A stretch of DNA of 64,000 bases from Acetobacter sp. (GTDB taxonomy: Bacteria; Pseudomonadota; Alphaproteobacteria; Acetobacterales; Acetobacteraceae): the NCBI RefSeq assembly GCF_022483985.1, contig NZ_JAKVME010000001.1, positions 434,001-498,000 on the forward strand, read 5' to 3'. Positions 10,756 to 22,365 of this stretch are shown in pieces. Each line of letters opens with the position of its first letter. Position 1 is the first letter of the stretch. Made by a program: the position numbers and the translations under genes. Under the pieces are notes generated by a model, which ran no database searches, was not told the DNA's origin, and saw only the letters and a program-made list of their open reading frames with translations.

Positions 10756-11394
10756 ATGCAACCGGCGATCCAGCTCTGGGTTGGGCTCGGTAATCCCGAG
10801 ACTTCCATGAGCCATAACCGCCACAATATCGGCTTCATGGCGGTCGACTCCATTGCGTCACGTCACGGTTTTTCGCCGTGGCGAAAGCGCTTTCGCGGCG
10901 AGATCGCGGAAGGACGGATCGGCACCAGCAAGGTGCTGCTCCTCAAGCCGATGACCTACATGAACGCATCCGGCGACAGCATCCGCGAAGCCGCGACGTT
11001 CTATAAAATCTCCCCCGATGCCATCATCGTCTTCCATGACGAGCTTGATCTTGCTCCCGGCAAGGTGCGCATCAAGAAGGGAGGAGGAGCCGCTGGTCAT
11101 AACGGCCTGCGCTCGACCGACAGACAGCTTGGTACACAGGATTACTGGCGCGTGCGCCTAGGCATCGGCCATCCCGGTTCGAAGGAACGTGTCCACGGCT
11201 GGGTTCTCGGGGACTTCGCCAAGGCCGATCAGCCGTGGCTTGAAGACCTGCTGGACGCCGTGTCCGATACTGCGCCCCTGCTTGCTGCGGGGCAGCGCGA
11301 AGACTGTATGACGCGTATTGCGCTTCTCACGGCAAACAGCCCCAAACCAACAATTCCCGGCCAGAAGGCAGGAGAAACAGGAGTGAAAGACTGA
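10756..11394 (+). CDS. pth: Peptidyl-tRNA hydrolase
   Basis: This 212-aa enzyme releases tRNA from peptidyl-tRNAs dropped by stalled ribosomes. The N-terminal [18 protein letters not shown] segment carries the conserved Asn and the catalytic His. The [10 protein letters not shown] and HDELDL motifs of the family follow, and [12 protein letters not shown] is present. The stop overlaps the ychF start by one base (TGATG at 11392-11396), so the two are translationally coupled. The C-terminal 20 residues are a Lys/Pro-rich tail. Confidence 0.96.
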   Translation: MQPAIQLWVGLGNPETSMSHNRHNIGFMAVDSIASRHGFSPWRKRFRGEIAEGRIGTSKVLLLKPMTYMNASGDSIREAATFYKISPDAIIVFHDELDLAPGKVRIKKGGGAAGHNGLRSTDRQLGTQDYWRVRLGIGHPGSKERVHGWVLGDFAKADQPWLEDLLDAVSDTAPLLAAGQREDCMTRIALLTANSPKPTIPGQKAGETGVKD

Positions 11395-12488
11395 TGGGCT
11401 TCAACTGCGGCATCGTCGGACTGCCCAATGTCGGTAAATCCACCCTGTTCAACGCCCTGACGGCCACGGCCTCGGCACAGGCGGCGAACTATCCGTTCTG
11501 CACCATCGAGCCGAATGTCGGTCGCGTCGCCGTGCCCGATCCGCGCCTTGCGGAACTGGCGCGGATCGGCAAGTCGCAGAAAATCCTGCCGACCAGCCTT
11601 GAATTCGTGGATATCGCCGGTCTCGTGCGTGGGGCTTCACGCGGTGAAGGGCTGGGAAATCAGTTCCTCGCCAATATTCGCGAAGTGGACGCCATCATTC
11701 ACGTCCTGCGCTGCTTCGAGGATGACGACATTACCCATGTTGAGGGCGGTGTTGACCCGGTTCGGGACGCCGAGATCATCGAGACCGAACTGATGCTGGC
11801 CGATCTCGACTCTCTCGAAAAGCGCATCGTGCCTTTGCAGAAAAAGGCCAAGTCGAACGATCGTGATGCGCTGGCTCAGGTCGAGGTGATGGAGCCTCTG
11901 ATCGAGGCGCTGCGCGAAGGCAAGCCTGCCCGCACGGCCATTCCGGAAGGCAAGGAACTGATCGCCGAGCGTCTTCAGCTCATGACGACGAAGCCCGTAC
12001 TTTATGTCTGCAATGTCGAGGAAAGCTCGGCCGCAACGGGCAACAGCTTTTCCGCTCAGGTCGAAGAGCGTGCGAAAGCCGAAGGCGCGGCCTGCGTCAT
12101 CGTATCCGCCGCGATCGAGGCCGAGGTCAGCCAGCTTCCTCAGGAAGACCAGAAGGAATTTCTGGAAGGTCTTGGCCTGTCAGACAGTGGTCTCGATCGT
12201 GTCATCGCCGCGGGTTACAAACTGCTCGGCCTGAGCACCTATTTCACTGTCGGTCCGAAAGAGACCCGGGCCTGGACCATCACGGCCGGCACGAAGGCTC
12301 CTCAGGCCGCCGCCGTCATTCATAATGATTTCGAGCGAGGCTTCATCGCCTGCGAAACGGTCGCCTATGACGACTATGTGAAATACAATGGTGAGGCAGG
12401 GGCAAAAGAAGCGGGCAAGATGCGGATCGAAGGCCGTGACTATATCGTTCACGACGGCGATGTGCTGCTATTCCGTTTCAATGTCTGA
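11394..12488 (+). CDS. ychF: Ribosome-binding P-loop ATPase/GTPase YchF
   Basis: This protein of 364 aa is of the Obg-like YchF/OLA1 family, which hydrolyses ATP in preference to GTP and binds ribosomes. It has the P-loop GLPNVGKST at 9-17, the [10 protein letters not shown] switch-I segment near 35-44, [17 protein letters not shown] as switch II, a central coiled coil and a C-terminal TGS domain (about 280-364). The length matches the family. It starts within the stop of pth. Confidence 0.96.
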   Translation: MGFNCGIVGLPNVGKSTLFNALTATASAQAANYPFCTIEPNVGRVAVPDPRLAELARIGKSQKILPTSLEFVDIAGLVRGASRGEGLGNQFLANIREVDAIIHVLRCFEDDDITHVEGGVDPVRDAEIIETELMLADLDSLEKRIVPLQKKAKSNDRDALAQVEVMEPLIEALREGKPARTAIPEGKELIAERLQLMTTKPVLYVCNVEESSAATGNSFSAQVEERAKAEGAACVIVSAAIEAEVSQLPQEDQKEFLEGLGLSDSGLDRVIAAGYKLLGLSTYFTVGPKETRAWTITAGTKAPQAAAVIHNDFERGFIACETVAYDDYVKYNGEAGAKEAGKMRIEGRDYIVHDGDVLLFRFNV

Positions 12489-12527
12489 GACATCAACTTT
12501 ATAGAAGAAGAGGGTAGGGGACCGTAA

Positions 12528-13799
12528 ATGAGCGCCAGCATGAAGGCGGAAGCGACAGACTCCAATGCGATCGCGGGCATGGCCCGGGCCGCACGGATCG
12601 CAGCGCGGACGCTGGCCCAGTCCCCAACCGCTCTGCGCGACAAGGCTCTCTGGGCTGCCGCCAATGCTCTGCGTGAACAGCAGAACGCCATCCTCGAAGC
12701 CAATGCGAAGGATCTTGCCGCCTATACAGGCAGCGATGCCTTCCGTGACCGTCTGACATTGACCGCCGAGCGCGTCGAGGGGATGGCGAAGGGGCTGGAG
12801 GACATGGCTGATCTTTCCGATCCTGTTGGCCGTATCCTCACGGAATGGACACGTCCCAACGGTCTGAAAATCCGTCGTGTCGCGACACCCATCGGTGTGC
12901 TTGGCGTGATTTATGAAAGCCGTCCGAATGTCGGGGCGGATGCAGCCGGTCTCTGTATCAAATCGGGCAATGCCGTGATTCTGCGGGGTGGTTCGGAGAG
13001 CTTCCATTCCGCGCAGGCGATTCATGCCGCGATGGCCACCGGTCTTGAAGCCGCAGGCCTTCCCGTGGACGCCGTGCAGGTGGCGCCCAGCGTCGATCGT
13101 AAGCATGTTGCCGATATGCTGGTGGCGTCCGGTCTGATCGATCTCATCATTCCCCGTGGCGGCAAATCCCTTGTCGAGCGCGTGCAGAACGAGGCGCGTA
13201 TCCCTGTGCTCTCGCATGCCGAGGGGCTGTGCCACACCTACATTCACGCTGCCGCCGAGCCGCAGATGGCCCGGCGTGTTCTGGCTAACGCCAAGATGCG
13301 TCGTCCCGGAATCTGTGGTTCCACCGAGACGCTGCTGATCGACAATGCCATCGCATCGGAGTTGCTGCCCGGGATTGTCAGTGACCTGCGGGAGCTTGGC
13401 TGCGATTTCCGTGCCGACGAGCGCGCCCGTCACATCGTGCCCGGTCTTGAGCCTGCCGCTGACGAGGATTTTGCGACCGAATGGCTGGCCCCGGTTCTCT
13501 CCATTGCCGTTGTGGATGGTGTGGAGGCCGCGCTGGCTCACATTGCCCGTTATGGCAGCGGCCATACCGAGGCGATCATCACCTCCGACGAAGCTGTGGC
13601 GACCCGCTTTCTGAACGGCACGGACAGTGCTGTCGTCATGTGGAACGCGTCCACGCAGTTCTGCGATGGCGGTGAGTTCGGATTCGGAGCGGAAATCGGC
13701 ATTGCCACCGGTCGTATCCATGCTCGCGGTCCAGTCGGTCTCGAACAACTCACGACCTTCCGTTACGAAGTCATCGGGACAGGCCAGACCCGTTCATAA
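12528..13799 (+). CDS. proA: Glutamate-5-semialdehyde dehydrogenase (gamma-glutamyl phosphate reductase)
   Basis: This 423-aa cytosolic enzyme reduces gamma-glutamyl phosphate to glutamate-5-semialdehyde with NADPH in proline biosynthesis. The catalytic Cys is C263 in RRPGICGSTETLL. The ESRPNVGADAAGLCIKSGNA segment typical of ProA is at about 130-149. A proB partner is not in the window. The gene is followed within 10 bases by nadD, so proA-nadD-rsfS probably share a transcript. Confidence 0.96.
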   Translation: MSASMKAEATDSNAIAGMARAARIAARTLAQSPTALRDKALWAAANALREQQNAILEANAKDLAAYTGSDAFRDRLTLTAERVEGMAKGLEDMADLSDPVGRILTEWTRPNGLKIRRVATPIGVLGVIYESRPNVGADAAGLCIKSGNAVILRGGSESFHSAQAIHAAMATGLEAAGLPVDAVQVAPSVDRKHVADMLVASGLIDLIIPRGGKSLVERVQNEARIPVLSHAEGLCHTYIHAAAEPQMARRVLANAKMRRPGICGSTETLLIDNAIASELLPGIVSDLRELGCDFRADERARHIVPGLEPAADEDFATEWLAPVLSIAVVDGVEAALAHIARYGSGHTEAIITSDEAVATRFLNGTDSAVVMWNASTQFCDGGEFGFGAEIGIATGRIHARGPVGLEQLTTFRYEVIGTGQTRS

Positions 13800-13806
13800 G
13801 TCTGCC

Positions 13807-14472
13807 GTGACCTTCCATCACGATACGATCCCGATCCGGGGAGATCGCCGCGCGGTGCGGATCGGTCTCCTCGGCGGATCATTCAATCCCGCGCATGAGG
13901 GGCATATCCAGATTGCGCTTCGGGCGCTGCATCTGCTGGGTCTCGATCAGGTCTGGCTGATGGTCTCGCCGGGCAATCCGCTCAAACCACGTAAAGGGAT
14001 GGCGTCGCTTGCCGAGCGTCTGGCGTCGGTCGAGCGGCTGGCGACCGACCGCCGGCTCATTCCCACGGATATCGAGGTCGCTCTCGGCACACGCTACGCC
14101 TTTGACACCATGCGGGCTCTCAGGCGTCGTTTTCCCCGAGTCCGTTTCGTCTGGCTTATGGGTACGGATGTTTTTGCCGAACTGCCCCGCTGGTATCGCT
14201 GGCAGGCCTTTCTCAGGCAGGTTCCGCTTGCTGTCATGCCGCGTCCGGGCAGCAATGCCGCAGCGCTGCATGGCAAGATTGCGGGGCGTCTGAGCCACTG
14301 TCGTCTGCCAGTCGGAAAAATTCGACAGCTTCCCGATAAAACGCCCCCGGTCTGGGCTTTTCTTCCTGGCCCGCAAAACGGTATATCGGCAACAGCCCTG
14401 CGACGCGCGGGACACACAGAATCCTTATTCCGGACAGATCGGGCAGCCACCCGGCAGGAGACACGGTCATAG
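13807..14472 (+). CDS. nadD: Nicotinate-nucleotide adenylyltransferase
   Basis: This enzyme adenylates nicotinate mononucleotide to deamido-NAD in NAD synthesis. It is 221 aa from GTG at 13807; an alternative GTG at 13855 has a GGGGAGA site about 10 bases upstream and would remove 16 residues. The nucleotidyltransferase signature GGSFNPAHEGH lies at 23-33 and the C-terminal ISATALR motif is present as GISATALRR. The much longer open frame upstream overlaps proA and is a shadow. It overlaps the putative extended start of rsfS. Confidence 0.9.
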   Translation: MTFHHDTIPIRGDRRAVRIGLLGGSFNPAHEGHIQIALRALHLLGLDQVWLMVSPGNPLKPRKGMASLAERLASVERLATDRRLIPTDIEVALGTRYAFDTMRALRRRFPRVRFVWLMGTDVFAELPRWYRWQAFLRQVPLAVMPRPGSNAAALHGKIAGRLSHCRLPVGKIRQLPDKTPPVWAFLPGPQNGISATALRRAGHTESLFRTDRAATRQETRS

Positions 14473-14594
14473 CCAGAAAGCCCCCCACCGATACGGACAC
14501 GACGGATCGTCGCCCGGTCGCCGCGAAAGCTGGAGCGTCGAAGGCGCCGGCAAAATCCAGAACGCCCAAGGCGGTCGATCCGGGCCTTGCCGCT

Positions 14595-15041
14595 GTGGCA
14601 AAGGCTCCCGGTACGCCGCGCAAGAAAGCCGCAGCGGCAGGTCCTGCGAAGGAAGGCAAGAAACGTCCTCATGCACCCGCTGATGAGCTCGAAAAATATC
14701 TCGGCATCATCACGGAAAGCATCGACGACGATAAGGGTGAGGACATTGTCGTCATTGACCTGACCGGGCGGGCCTCTTTCGCGGACCGTATGGTCATTGC
14801 GACGGGTGTGGCGGATCGTCAGATTGCCGCGATGGCCCAGCATATCGAGCGCAAGCTGAAGGAAGTCGGTCTGAAGCGCATCCTCGTCGAAGGCGCGAAC
14901 GGCTCTGACTGGGTGCTGATCGATGTCGGCGATATCGTGATCCATCTGTTCAAGGCGGAAGCGCGCGCGCTTTACGGTCTGGAGCAGATGTGGGGCACGG
15001 ATTTTGATGGTGCCGATGGGGGAGAGATTACCACTCTCTGA
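14595..15041 (+). CDS. rsfS: Ribosomal silencing factor RsfS
   Basis: This protein of 148 aa from GTG at 14595 belongs to the RsfS/DUF143 family, which binds ribosomal protein L14 and blocks subunit joining when nutrients are scarce. The domain occupies about residues 30-140 (KYLGIITESIDDDKGEDIVV, then DRMVIATG and SDWVLIDVGDIVIHLF). The N terminus is a Lys/Ala/Pro-rich tail. The same frame stays open and protein-like for 42 more codons up to an ATA at 14469, which has an ideal AGGAG site. The true start may therefore be further upstream; see findings. Confidence 0.92.
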   Translation: MAKAPGTPRKKAAAAGPAKEGKKRPHAPADELEKYLGIITESIDDDKGEDIVVIDLTGRASFADRMVIATGVADRQIAAMAQHIERKLKEVGLKRILVEGANGSDWVLIDVGDIVIHLFKAEARALYGLEQMWGTDFDGADGGEITTL

Positions 15042-15050
15042 TAAATATTA
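15031..15050 (+). repeat. Left inverted repeat of the A+T-rich cassette
   Basis: The first nine bases, CCACTCTCT (15031-15039), are the exact inverse of AGAGAGTGG at 15957-15965. Allowing two single-base gaps, the similarity extends to about 19 bases. The left copy overlaps the rsfS stop codon. Confidence 0.45.
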
Positions 15051-15058
15051 TTAAAGAA

Positions 15059-15091
15059 GGAAAAGGTTGAATAACCTTTTCCTTTATTTTT
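15059..15091 (+). terminator. Intrinsic terminator of rsfS operon
   Basis: A perfect stem, GGAAAAGGTT paired with AACCTTTTCC, surrounds a 4-base loop (GAAT) and is followed by TTTATTTTT. It sits about 18 bases after the rsfS stop. Confidence 0.9.
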
Positions 15092-15107
15092 AAGGAAGGT
15101 TTTTAAA

Positions 15108-15947
15108 TTGGAAAATACTAAACCTTTCGTTTTTGTGCTTATGCCATTTGATAAAATTTTCGATGACGTCTATAATTTAGGAATAAAAAGTGCCGTTGAG
15201 CAAAGCGGAATGTTTTGTCAAAGAGTAGATGAACAGATTTTTCATCAAGAAAATATTCTTACCCGAATCTATAATCAAATAAATACGGCTGATGTGATTG
15301 TTGCTGATATGACTGGCCGTAATCCTAATGTATTTTATGAAGTTGGGTATGCTCATGCAAAAGGAAAATTATGTATTCTCCTCACGGATAATTCCCAAGA
15401 TATTCCATTTGATCTAAAACACCATAGGCATCTTGTTTATAATTCAGTATCTCATTTGAGAGATCAATTAACGAGTGATTTAAAGCATGTTTTAGTGGAA
15501 TCTGAAAAGCCAATTGTTGTTTCTCTTAATAATATAGAAGGAGATTTGGAAAAAACTGAATATACGGCAACTGCAATTGTTACTGTATCGTTTGATATAC
15601 AAAATAAAACAGATACACAATCACCTGAGATCGAAACAATATATTTTTATACTGGAAAGGGGTGGTATTTTAGTCAGGACGGTCAGGAGTGTATGTCAAC
15701 TGAATCAGATATGCCCGATTTTGGACAGAGACATTTTATTAAAAGCCCAGTCTCGCGTATTGGGCGCAAAGGATGGGTTCCTTTGAAATTGATTGGGAGA
15801 AAGGTGATGGGCCGTTCGTGGCATGGTGATGAATTGCAAGATAGTTATGATTTAAATGGTTTCGCATTAATGAAGGTGCGGACACCCTATCAGGATTTTC
15901 TATCGCGAATAGAATTAAAGATTACTGCTGACACGATTCCATTTTGA
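15108..15947 (+). CDS. Orphan protein with nucleoside-deoxyribosyltransferase/TIR-like N-terminal domain
   Basis: This protein of 279 aa uses a TTG start with an AAGGAAGG site upstream. The N-terminal domain (about 7-125) opens FVFVLMPF and contains ADVIVADMTGRNPNVFYEVG. This is the pattern of the nucleoside 2-deoxyribosyltransferase superfamily; E78 aligns with the catalytic Glu of that fold, which is related in architecture to TIR NADases. The C-terminal half (about 145-279) is beta-rich and not recognised. The DNA is strikingly A+T-rich against GC-rich neighbours and is bounded by inverted repeats, so recent transfer is likely. A defence-type nucleotide or NAD effector is possible but unproven. 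It is convergent with ilvA. Confidence 0.7.
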   Translation: MENTKPFVFVLMPFDKIFDDVYNLGIKSAVEQSGMFCQRVDEQIFHQENILTRIYNQINTADVIVADMTGRNPNVFYEVGYAHAKGKLCILLTDNSQDIPFDLKHHRHLVYNSVSHLRDQLTSDLKHVLVESEKPIVVSLNNIEGDLEKTEYTATAIVTVSFDIQNKTDTQSPEIETIYFYTGKGWYFSQDGQECMSTESDMPDFGQRHFIKSPVSRIGRKGWVPLKLIGRKVMGRSWHGDELQDSYDLNGFALMKVRTPYQDFLSRIELKITADTIPF

Positions 15948-15965
15948 ATATTTTATAGAGAGTGG
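15946..15965 (-). repeat. Right inverted repeat of the A+T-rich cassette
   Basis: This is the inverse partner of 15031-15050: nine terminal bases are identical and the inner part matches with two single-base gaps. It begins at the stop of the deoxyribosyltransferase-like gene. Confidence 0.45.
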
Positions 15966-16005
15966 CTTTCATTATCAAAAAGACATTTAAAGTTATTGCA
16001 TTATA

Positions 16006-17202
16006 TCACACCCGTCGCACCACGTAACGCTCTCGCAACGCCTCGGTGATCTGTTCCGCATGCTGAGGATCGCGCGCCTCGATCATCACTTCCAGTTCCG
16101 CAGCCTGCACCGATGGCGCGGCAAACAGACGCTGATGAGAAACTTCGAGGATATTACCGTTAGCCTCGCCTATCGTTTTTGAAATATCCGCCAGTATGCC
16201 AGGACGATCAGGAATCTGCATGATCAGTCGCAGCAGCCTTCCGTCACGTAGCATGGCGCGCAGCAGCGTATTGGCCAGAATGCGCGTGTCGATATTCCCA
16301 CCGCTCACGGGGAGGGCGAGGCGTTTGCCTGCGAACAGGGAGGGATTGCTCATCACGGCGGCCAGCCCTGTTGCGCCAGCACCTTCTGTCACCTGCTTGG
16401 CTCCCTCGGCCATGAGGGTGATCGCATTTTCCACGTCGCGTTCGGACACGACCACGACCCGAGAGACGAGTTGCTGGATGACCTCATGCGTCCGGCGACC
16501 GATCTGCATCACCGCAATGCCTTCGGCAATGGTTGCGCCACCGCAAGGCATGATTTCGGGGCCGGGAAAGGCTGACAGGGAGGAGTAGCTTTCCACCTGC
16601 ACGCCGATCAGTTCAATCTCGGGACGCATGGCCTTTGCCGCAACAGCCATGCCGGAGAGAAGGCCGCCACCACCAATCGGCACAACGAGCGCATCCAGCG
16701 GGCCGGCGTCTTCCAGAAGCTCCAGCGCACATGTGCCCTGACCAGCCATGACCGCATCGTCGTCGTAGGGATGGATGAAAACCCGGCCTTCGCGTTCCTG
16801 AAGGTCTTTGGCGAAAAGAGAGGCTTCGGCAAAATTGTTGCCCTCAAGCACAACCCGTGCGCCCCAGCCTTCGGTCCGTGTCACCTTGGACGCCGGAGTA
16901 AAGCGCGGCATGACGATCACGGCGTCAATGCCCAGCAGGCTGGCATGACGCGCCACGCCCTGCGCATGATTGCCCGCCGAGACGGCGATCACGCCACGGG
17001 CGCGTTCTTCCGGTGTCAGCAGCGCCAGCTTGTTCGCAGCGCCGCGTTCCTTGAACGATCCGACCGCCTGAAGATTTTCAAGCTTCAGCGTGATTTCCGC
17101 CCCGACTGACTTCGACAGGGAGTGAGACGGGATGGTGGGCGTGCGCAGTACACGCCCTTCGATCCGCCGGGCAGCGGCCGTGATGTCTTCGAACGTGATC
17201 AC
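16006..17202 (-). CDS. ilvA: Threonine ammonia-lyase (threonine dehydratase)
   Basis: This 398-aa PLP enzyme converts threonine to 2-oxobutyrate, the first step of isoleucine synthesis. The PLP Lys is K51 in GSFKERGA, and the phosphate-binding glycine loop PIGGGGLLSG lies at about 175-184. A single ACT-like domain occupies about 325-398. This short single-ACT form resembles TdcB-type/alphaproteobacterial IlvA rather than the long 514-aa E. coli IlvA, so allosteric behaviour may differ. It lies 14 bases downstream of greA on the same strand. Confidence 0.9.
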   Translation of the reverse strand: MITFEDITAAARRIEGRVLRTPTIPSHSLSKSVGAEITLKLENLQAVGSFKERGAANKLALLTPEERARGVIAVSAGNHAQGVARHASLLGIDAVIVMPRFTPASKVTRTEGWGARVVLEGNNFAEASLFAKDLQEREGRVFIHPYDDDAVMAGQGTCALELLEDAGPLDALVVPIGGGGLLSGMAVAAKAMRPEIELIGVQVESYSSLSAFPGPEIMPCGGATIAEGIAVMQIGRRTHEVIQQLVSRVVVVSERDVENAITLMAEGAKQVTEGAGATGLAAVMSNPSLFAGKRLALPVSGGNIDTRILANTLLRAMLRDGRLLRLIMQIPDRPGILADISKTIGEANGNILEVSHQRLFAAPSVQAAELEVMIEARDPQHAEQITEALRERYVVRRV

Positions 17203-17216
17203 GCGGGCAGCTTTCC

Positions 17217-17690
17217 TCAGGCGTAAAAGACGGCGGTGATCTCGTAGCTCCGGTCGCCGCCGGGCGCGGGTACGGAGACCGTGTCACCCAGCGACTTGCC
17301 GATGAGTGATTTTGCCAGTGGCGAGGAAATGGAGAGAAGGCCCTGCTTGATGTCGGCCTCATACATGCCGACGATCTGGTAGCGCACTTCCTTCTCTGTC
17401 TCCTCGTCAATCAGGGTGACGCGTGCGCCGAATTTCACCTGATCACCAGAGAACTTGGAAGGGTCGATCACCTCGGCTGTCGAGACGATTTCCTCAAGTT
17501 CCAGCACACGCCCTTCAATGAACGACTGACGCTCGCGGGCGGCGTGATATTCCGCGTTTTCCGAAAGATCGCCGTGCTCTCGGGCTTCTGCAATCGCACG
17601 AATAACGGCCGGACGCTCCGAAGACTTGAGATGACGGAGTTCGTCCTCAAGTCGCTGCAGGCCGGAAGCGGTCATCGGAGTTTTCTGCAA
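17217..17690 (-). CDS. greA: Transcription elongation factor GreA
   Basis: This 157-aa protein rescues backtracked RNA polymerase by stimulating transcript cleavage. I chose the TTG at 17690 ([18 protein letters not shown]) because a GAGGA site lies 8 bases upstream and the length matches E. coli GreA (158 aa). The ATG at 17717 would add nine residues and has no ribosome-binding site. The N-terminal coiled coil carries the acidic tip motif [11 protein letters not shown]. The C-terminal FKBP-like domain follows. It is probably co-transcribed with ilvA. Confidence 0.95.
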   Translation of the reverse strand: MQKTPMTASGLQRLEDELRHLKSSERPAVIRAIAEAREHGDLSENAEYHAARERQSFIEGRVLELEEIVSTAEVIDPSKFSGDQVKFGARVTLIDEETEKEVRYQIVGMYEADIKQGLLSISSPLAKSLIGKSLGDTVSVPAPGGDRSYEITAVFYA

Positions 17691-17879
17691 GGTGCCAATC
17701 CTCGGAAAGCGGAACATAAAAAGAGGACCAGACCGGCGAGAGCGCCAGTCCAGCCCCGTGCGAAGAGGGATAATCCCTCACGATCCGCTCAAGGGATAAA
17801 CCTCTCAGCAGATCGTTTCAGAACGGTAAAATTACCGGGAGAAGGCGAGAGACGTTCAACGGGAACGCCCCTCATCTAC

Positions 17880-21134
<3,255 letters not shown>

Positions 21135-21149
21135 GATCAGTCCTTTTGG

Positions 21150-22355
21150 TCAGTCGTCTGAGTCGGCCGGGTCGGTGCCCATGGTCCGAATACGGTGAAG
21201 ATAGTTTTCAAAAAGCGGCACGGTGAACGCCGTCTCGCCGTGAGCCGGGCTGTAGACCATGCCCTTGCGGATCAGCGTCGCCCGCACCGGGGCCACGGCC
21301 TGCGTACGGGAGCCCATGCGTTCGGCGATTTCCCCGGAACGGTGAGAGCCTTCGCCAAGTTCCGCCATTGCCTGACAGTATTCCCGTTCGCGGGGCGTCA
21401 GGCGGGCGTAGCGCATCCGGAAAAAACCGCCATCCAGCGAGGTGAGTGACACTTCGGTCGCCACATCGATGTCGCCTTTGAGAATGCGGTCGCCATGCGC
21501 CACGTTCCACGCATGATAGGCCCATTCCTGAAGGAAATAGGGGTAGCCCCGCGTGATGCGGACCACTTCCGCGACGGCTTCCGGTGTGAAATCCACTTTT
21601 TCCCGTGCTGCGGGTGTGCGGAGGGCATCTTCGCACTCGGCGGGAGAAAGTGGGCCGAGGATGGGGAACTCGAACAGGCGCTCGGCATAGGATTTGGCCT
21701 GCCCGATCAGCGAGACCAGATGCGGCAGACCCGCGCCGACCAGCACGATGGGCAGACCTTCACGCATGACCCGGTGCATCGCCATGATGACTGCTGAGAG
21801 GTCGGCCTCGGAGAGATTCTGGATCTCGTCGATGAACAGCGCCACGCCGGTATGACGGGACTGCGCTGCGTGGCCGAGAGCCGAGATCATGTCTGGCAGG
21901 TCGGTGGTCAGGTCACCAGTGTCGGCGGTGCCGTGCTCCGGTTCCACGTCCAGTTCGATGCTGAACCCAAGCACGGACTGGATACGCAGGCCGCTGGCGA
22001 AACTTTTCAGGACGCGTAGGCCGCGTTTGACCTGCTCCGTCACCGCGCCCAGACGATCCAGTTCCAGCATCATCCGACGCAGATGCGGAACCAGAGTGGC
22101 GCCGAGCGGCTTTTCTTCCTCGGCTTCGACAAAGCAGGTCAGATACCCGGCGCTTTTCGCCAGTTGCTCGACGCGGGCCAGCACGACCGTTTTGCCCACG
22201 CCCCGCAGGCCGGTCGCGATGAAGCTGCGCGCGCTCTTTCCGCCAAGCGCGCGCTGCAACACGATTCCGGCCTGTGTGAACAGGTCTTCCCGTCCGGCAA
22301 GCTCCGGGGGAGAAGCCCCCGCTCCGGGGACATAGGGGTTACGGACAGGATCCAT
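21150..22355 (-). CDS. ORC/Cdc6-like AAA+ ATPase with winged helix, inserted between carA and carB
   Basis: This protein of 401 aa starts at MDPVRNPYVPGAG; a start at 22391 would overlap the carA end. Walker A GLRGVGKT lies at 49-56, Walker B VALFIDEIQN at about 171-180, and a sensor-like VLVGAGLPHL follows. The C-terminal region (about 300-385, LTPREREYCQAMAELGEGSH and on) looks like a winged helix for DNA binding. The architecture resembles Orc1/Cdc6-type ATPases found in bacterial accessory genes. It begins 10 bases after carA and ends 15 bases before carB, so it is in the operon. It is not a known component of carbamoyl phosphate synthesis. Confidence 0.8.
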   Translation of the reverse strand: MDPVRNPYVPGAGASPPELAGREDLFTQAGIVLQRALGGKSARSFIATGLRGVGKTVVLARVEQLAKSAGYLTCFVEAEEEKPLGATLVPHLRRMMLELDRLGAVTEQVKRGLRVLKSFASGLRIQSVLGFSIELDVEPEHGTADTGDLTTDLPDMISALGHAAQSRHTGVALFIDEIQNLSEADLSAVIMAMHRVMREGLPIVLVGAGLPHLVSLIGQAKSYAERLFEFPILGPLSPAECEDALRTPAAREKVDFTPEAVAEVVRITRGYPYFLQEWAYHAWNVAHGDRILKGDIDVATEVSLTSLDGGFFRMRYARLTPREREYCQAMAELGEGSHRSGEIAERMGSRTQAVAPVRATLIRKGMVYSPAHGETAFTVPLFENYLHRIRTMGTDPADSDD

Positions 22356-22365
22356 ATGGGAAGGC

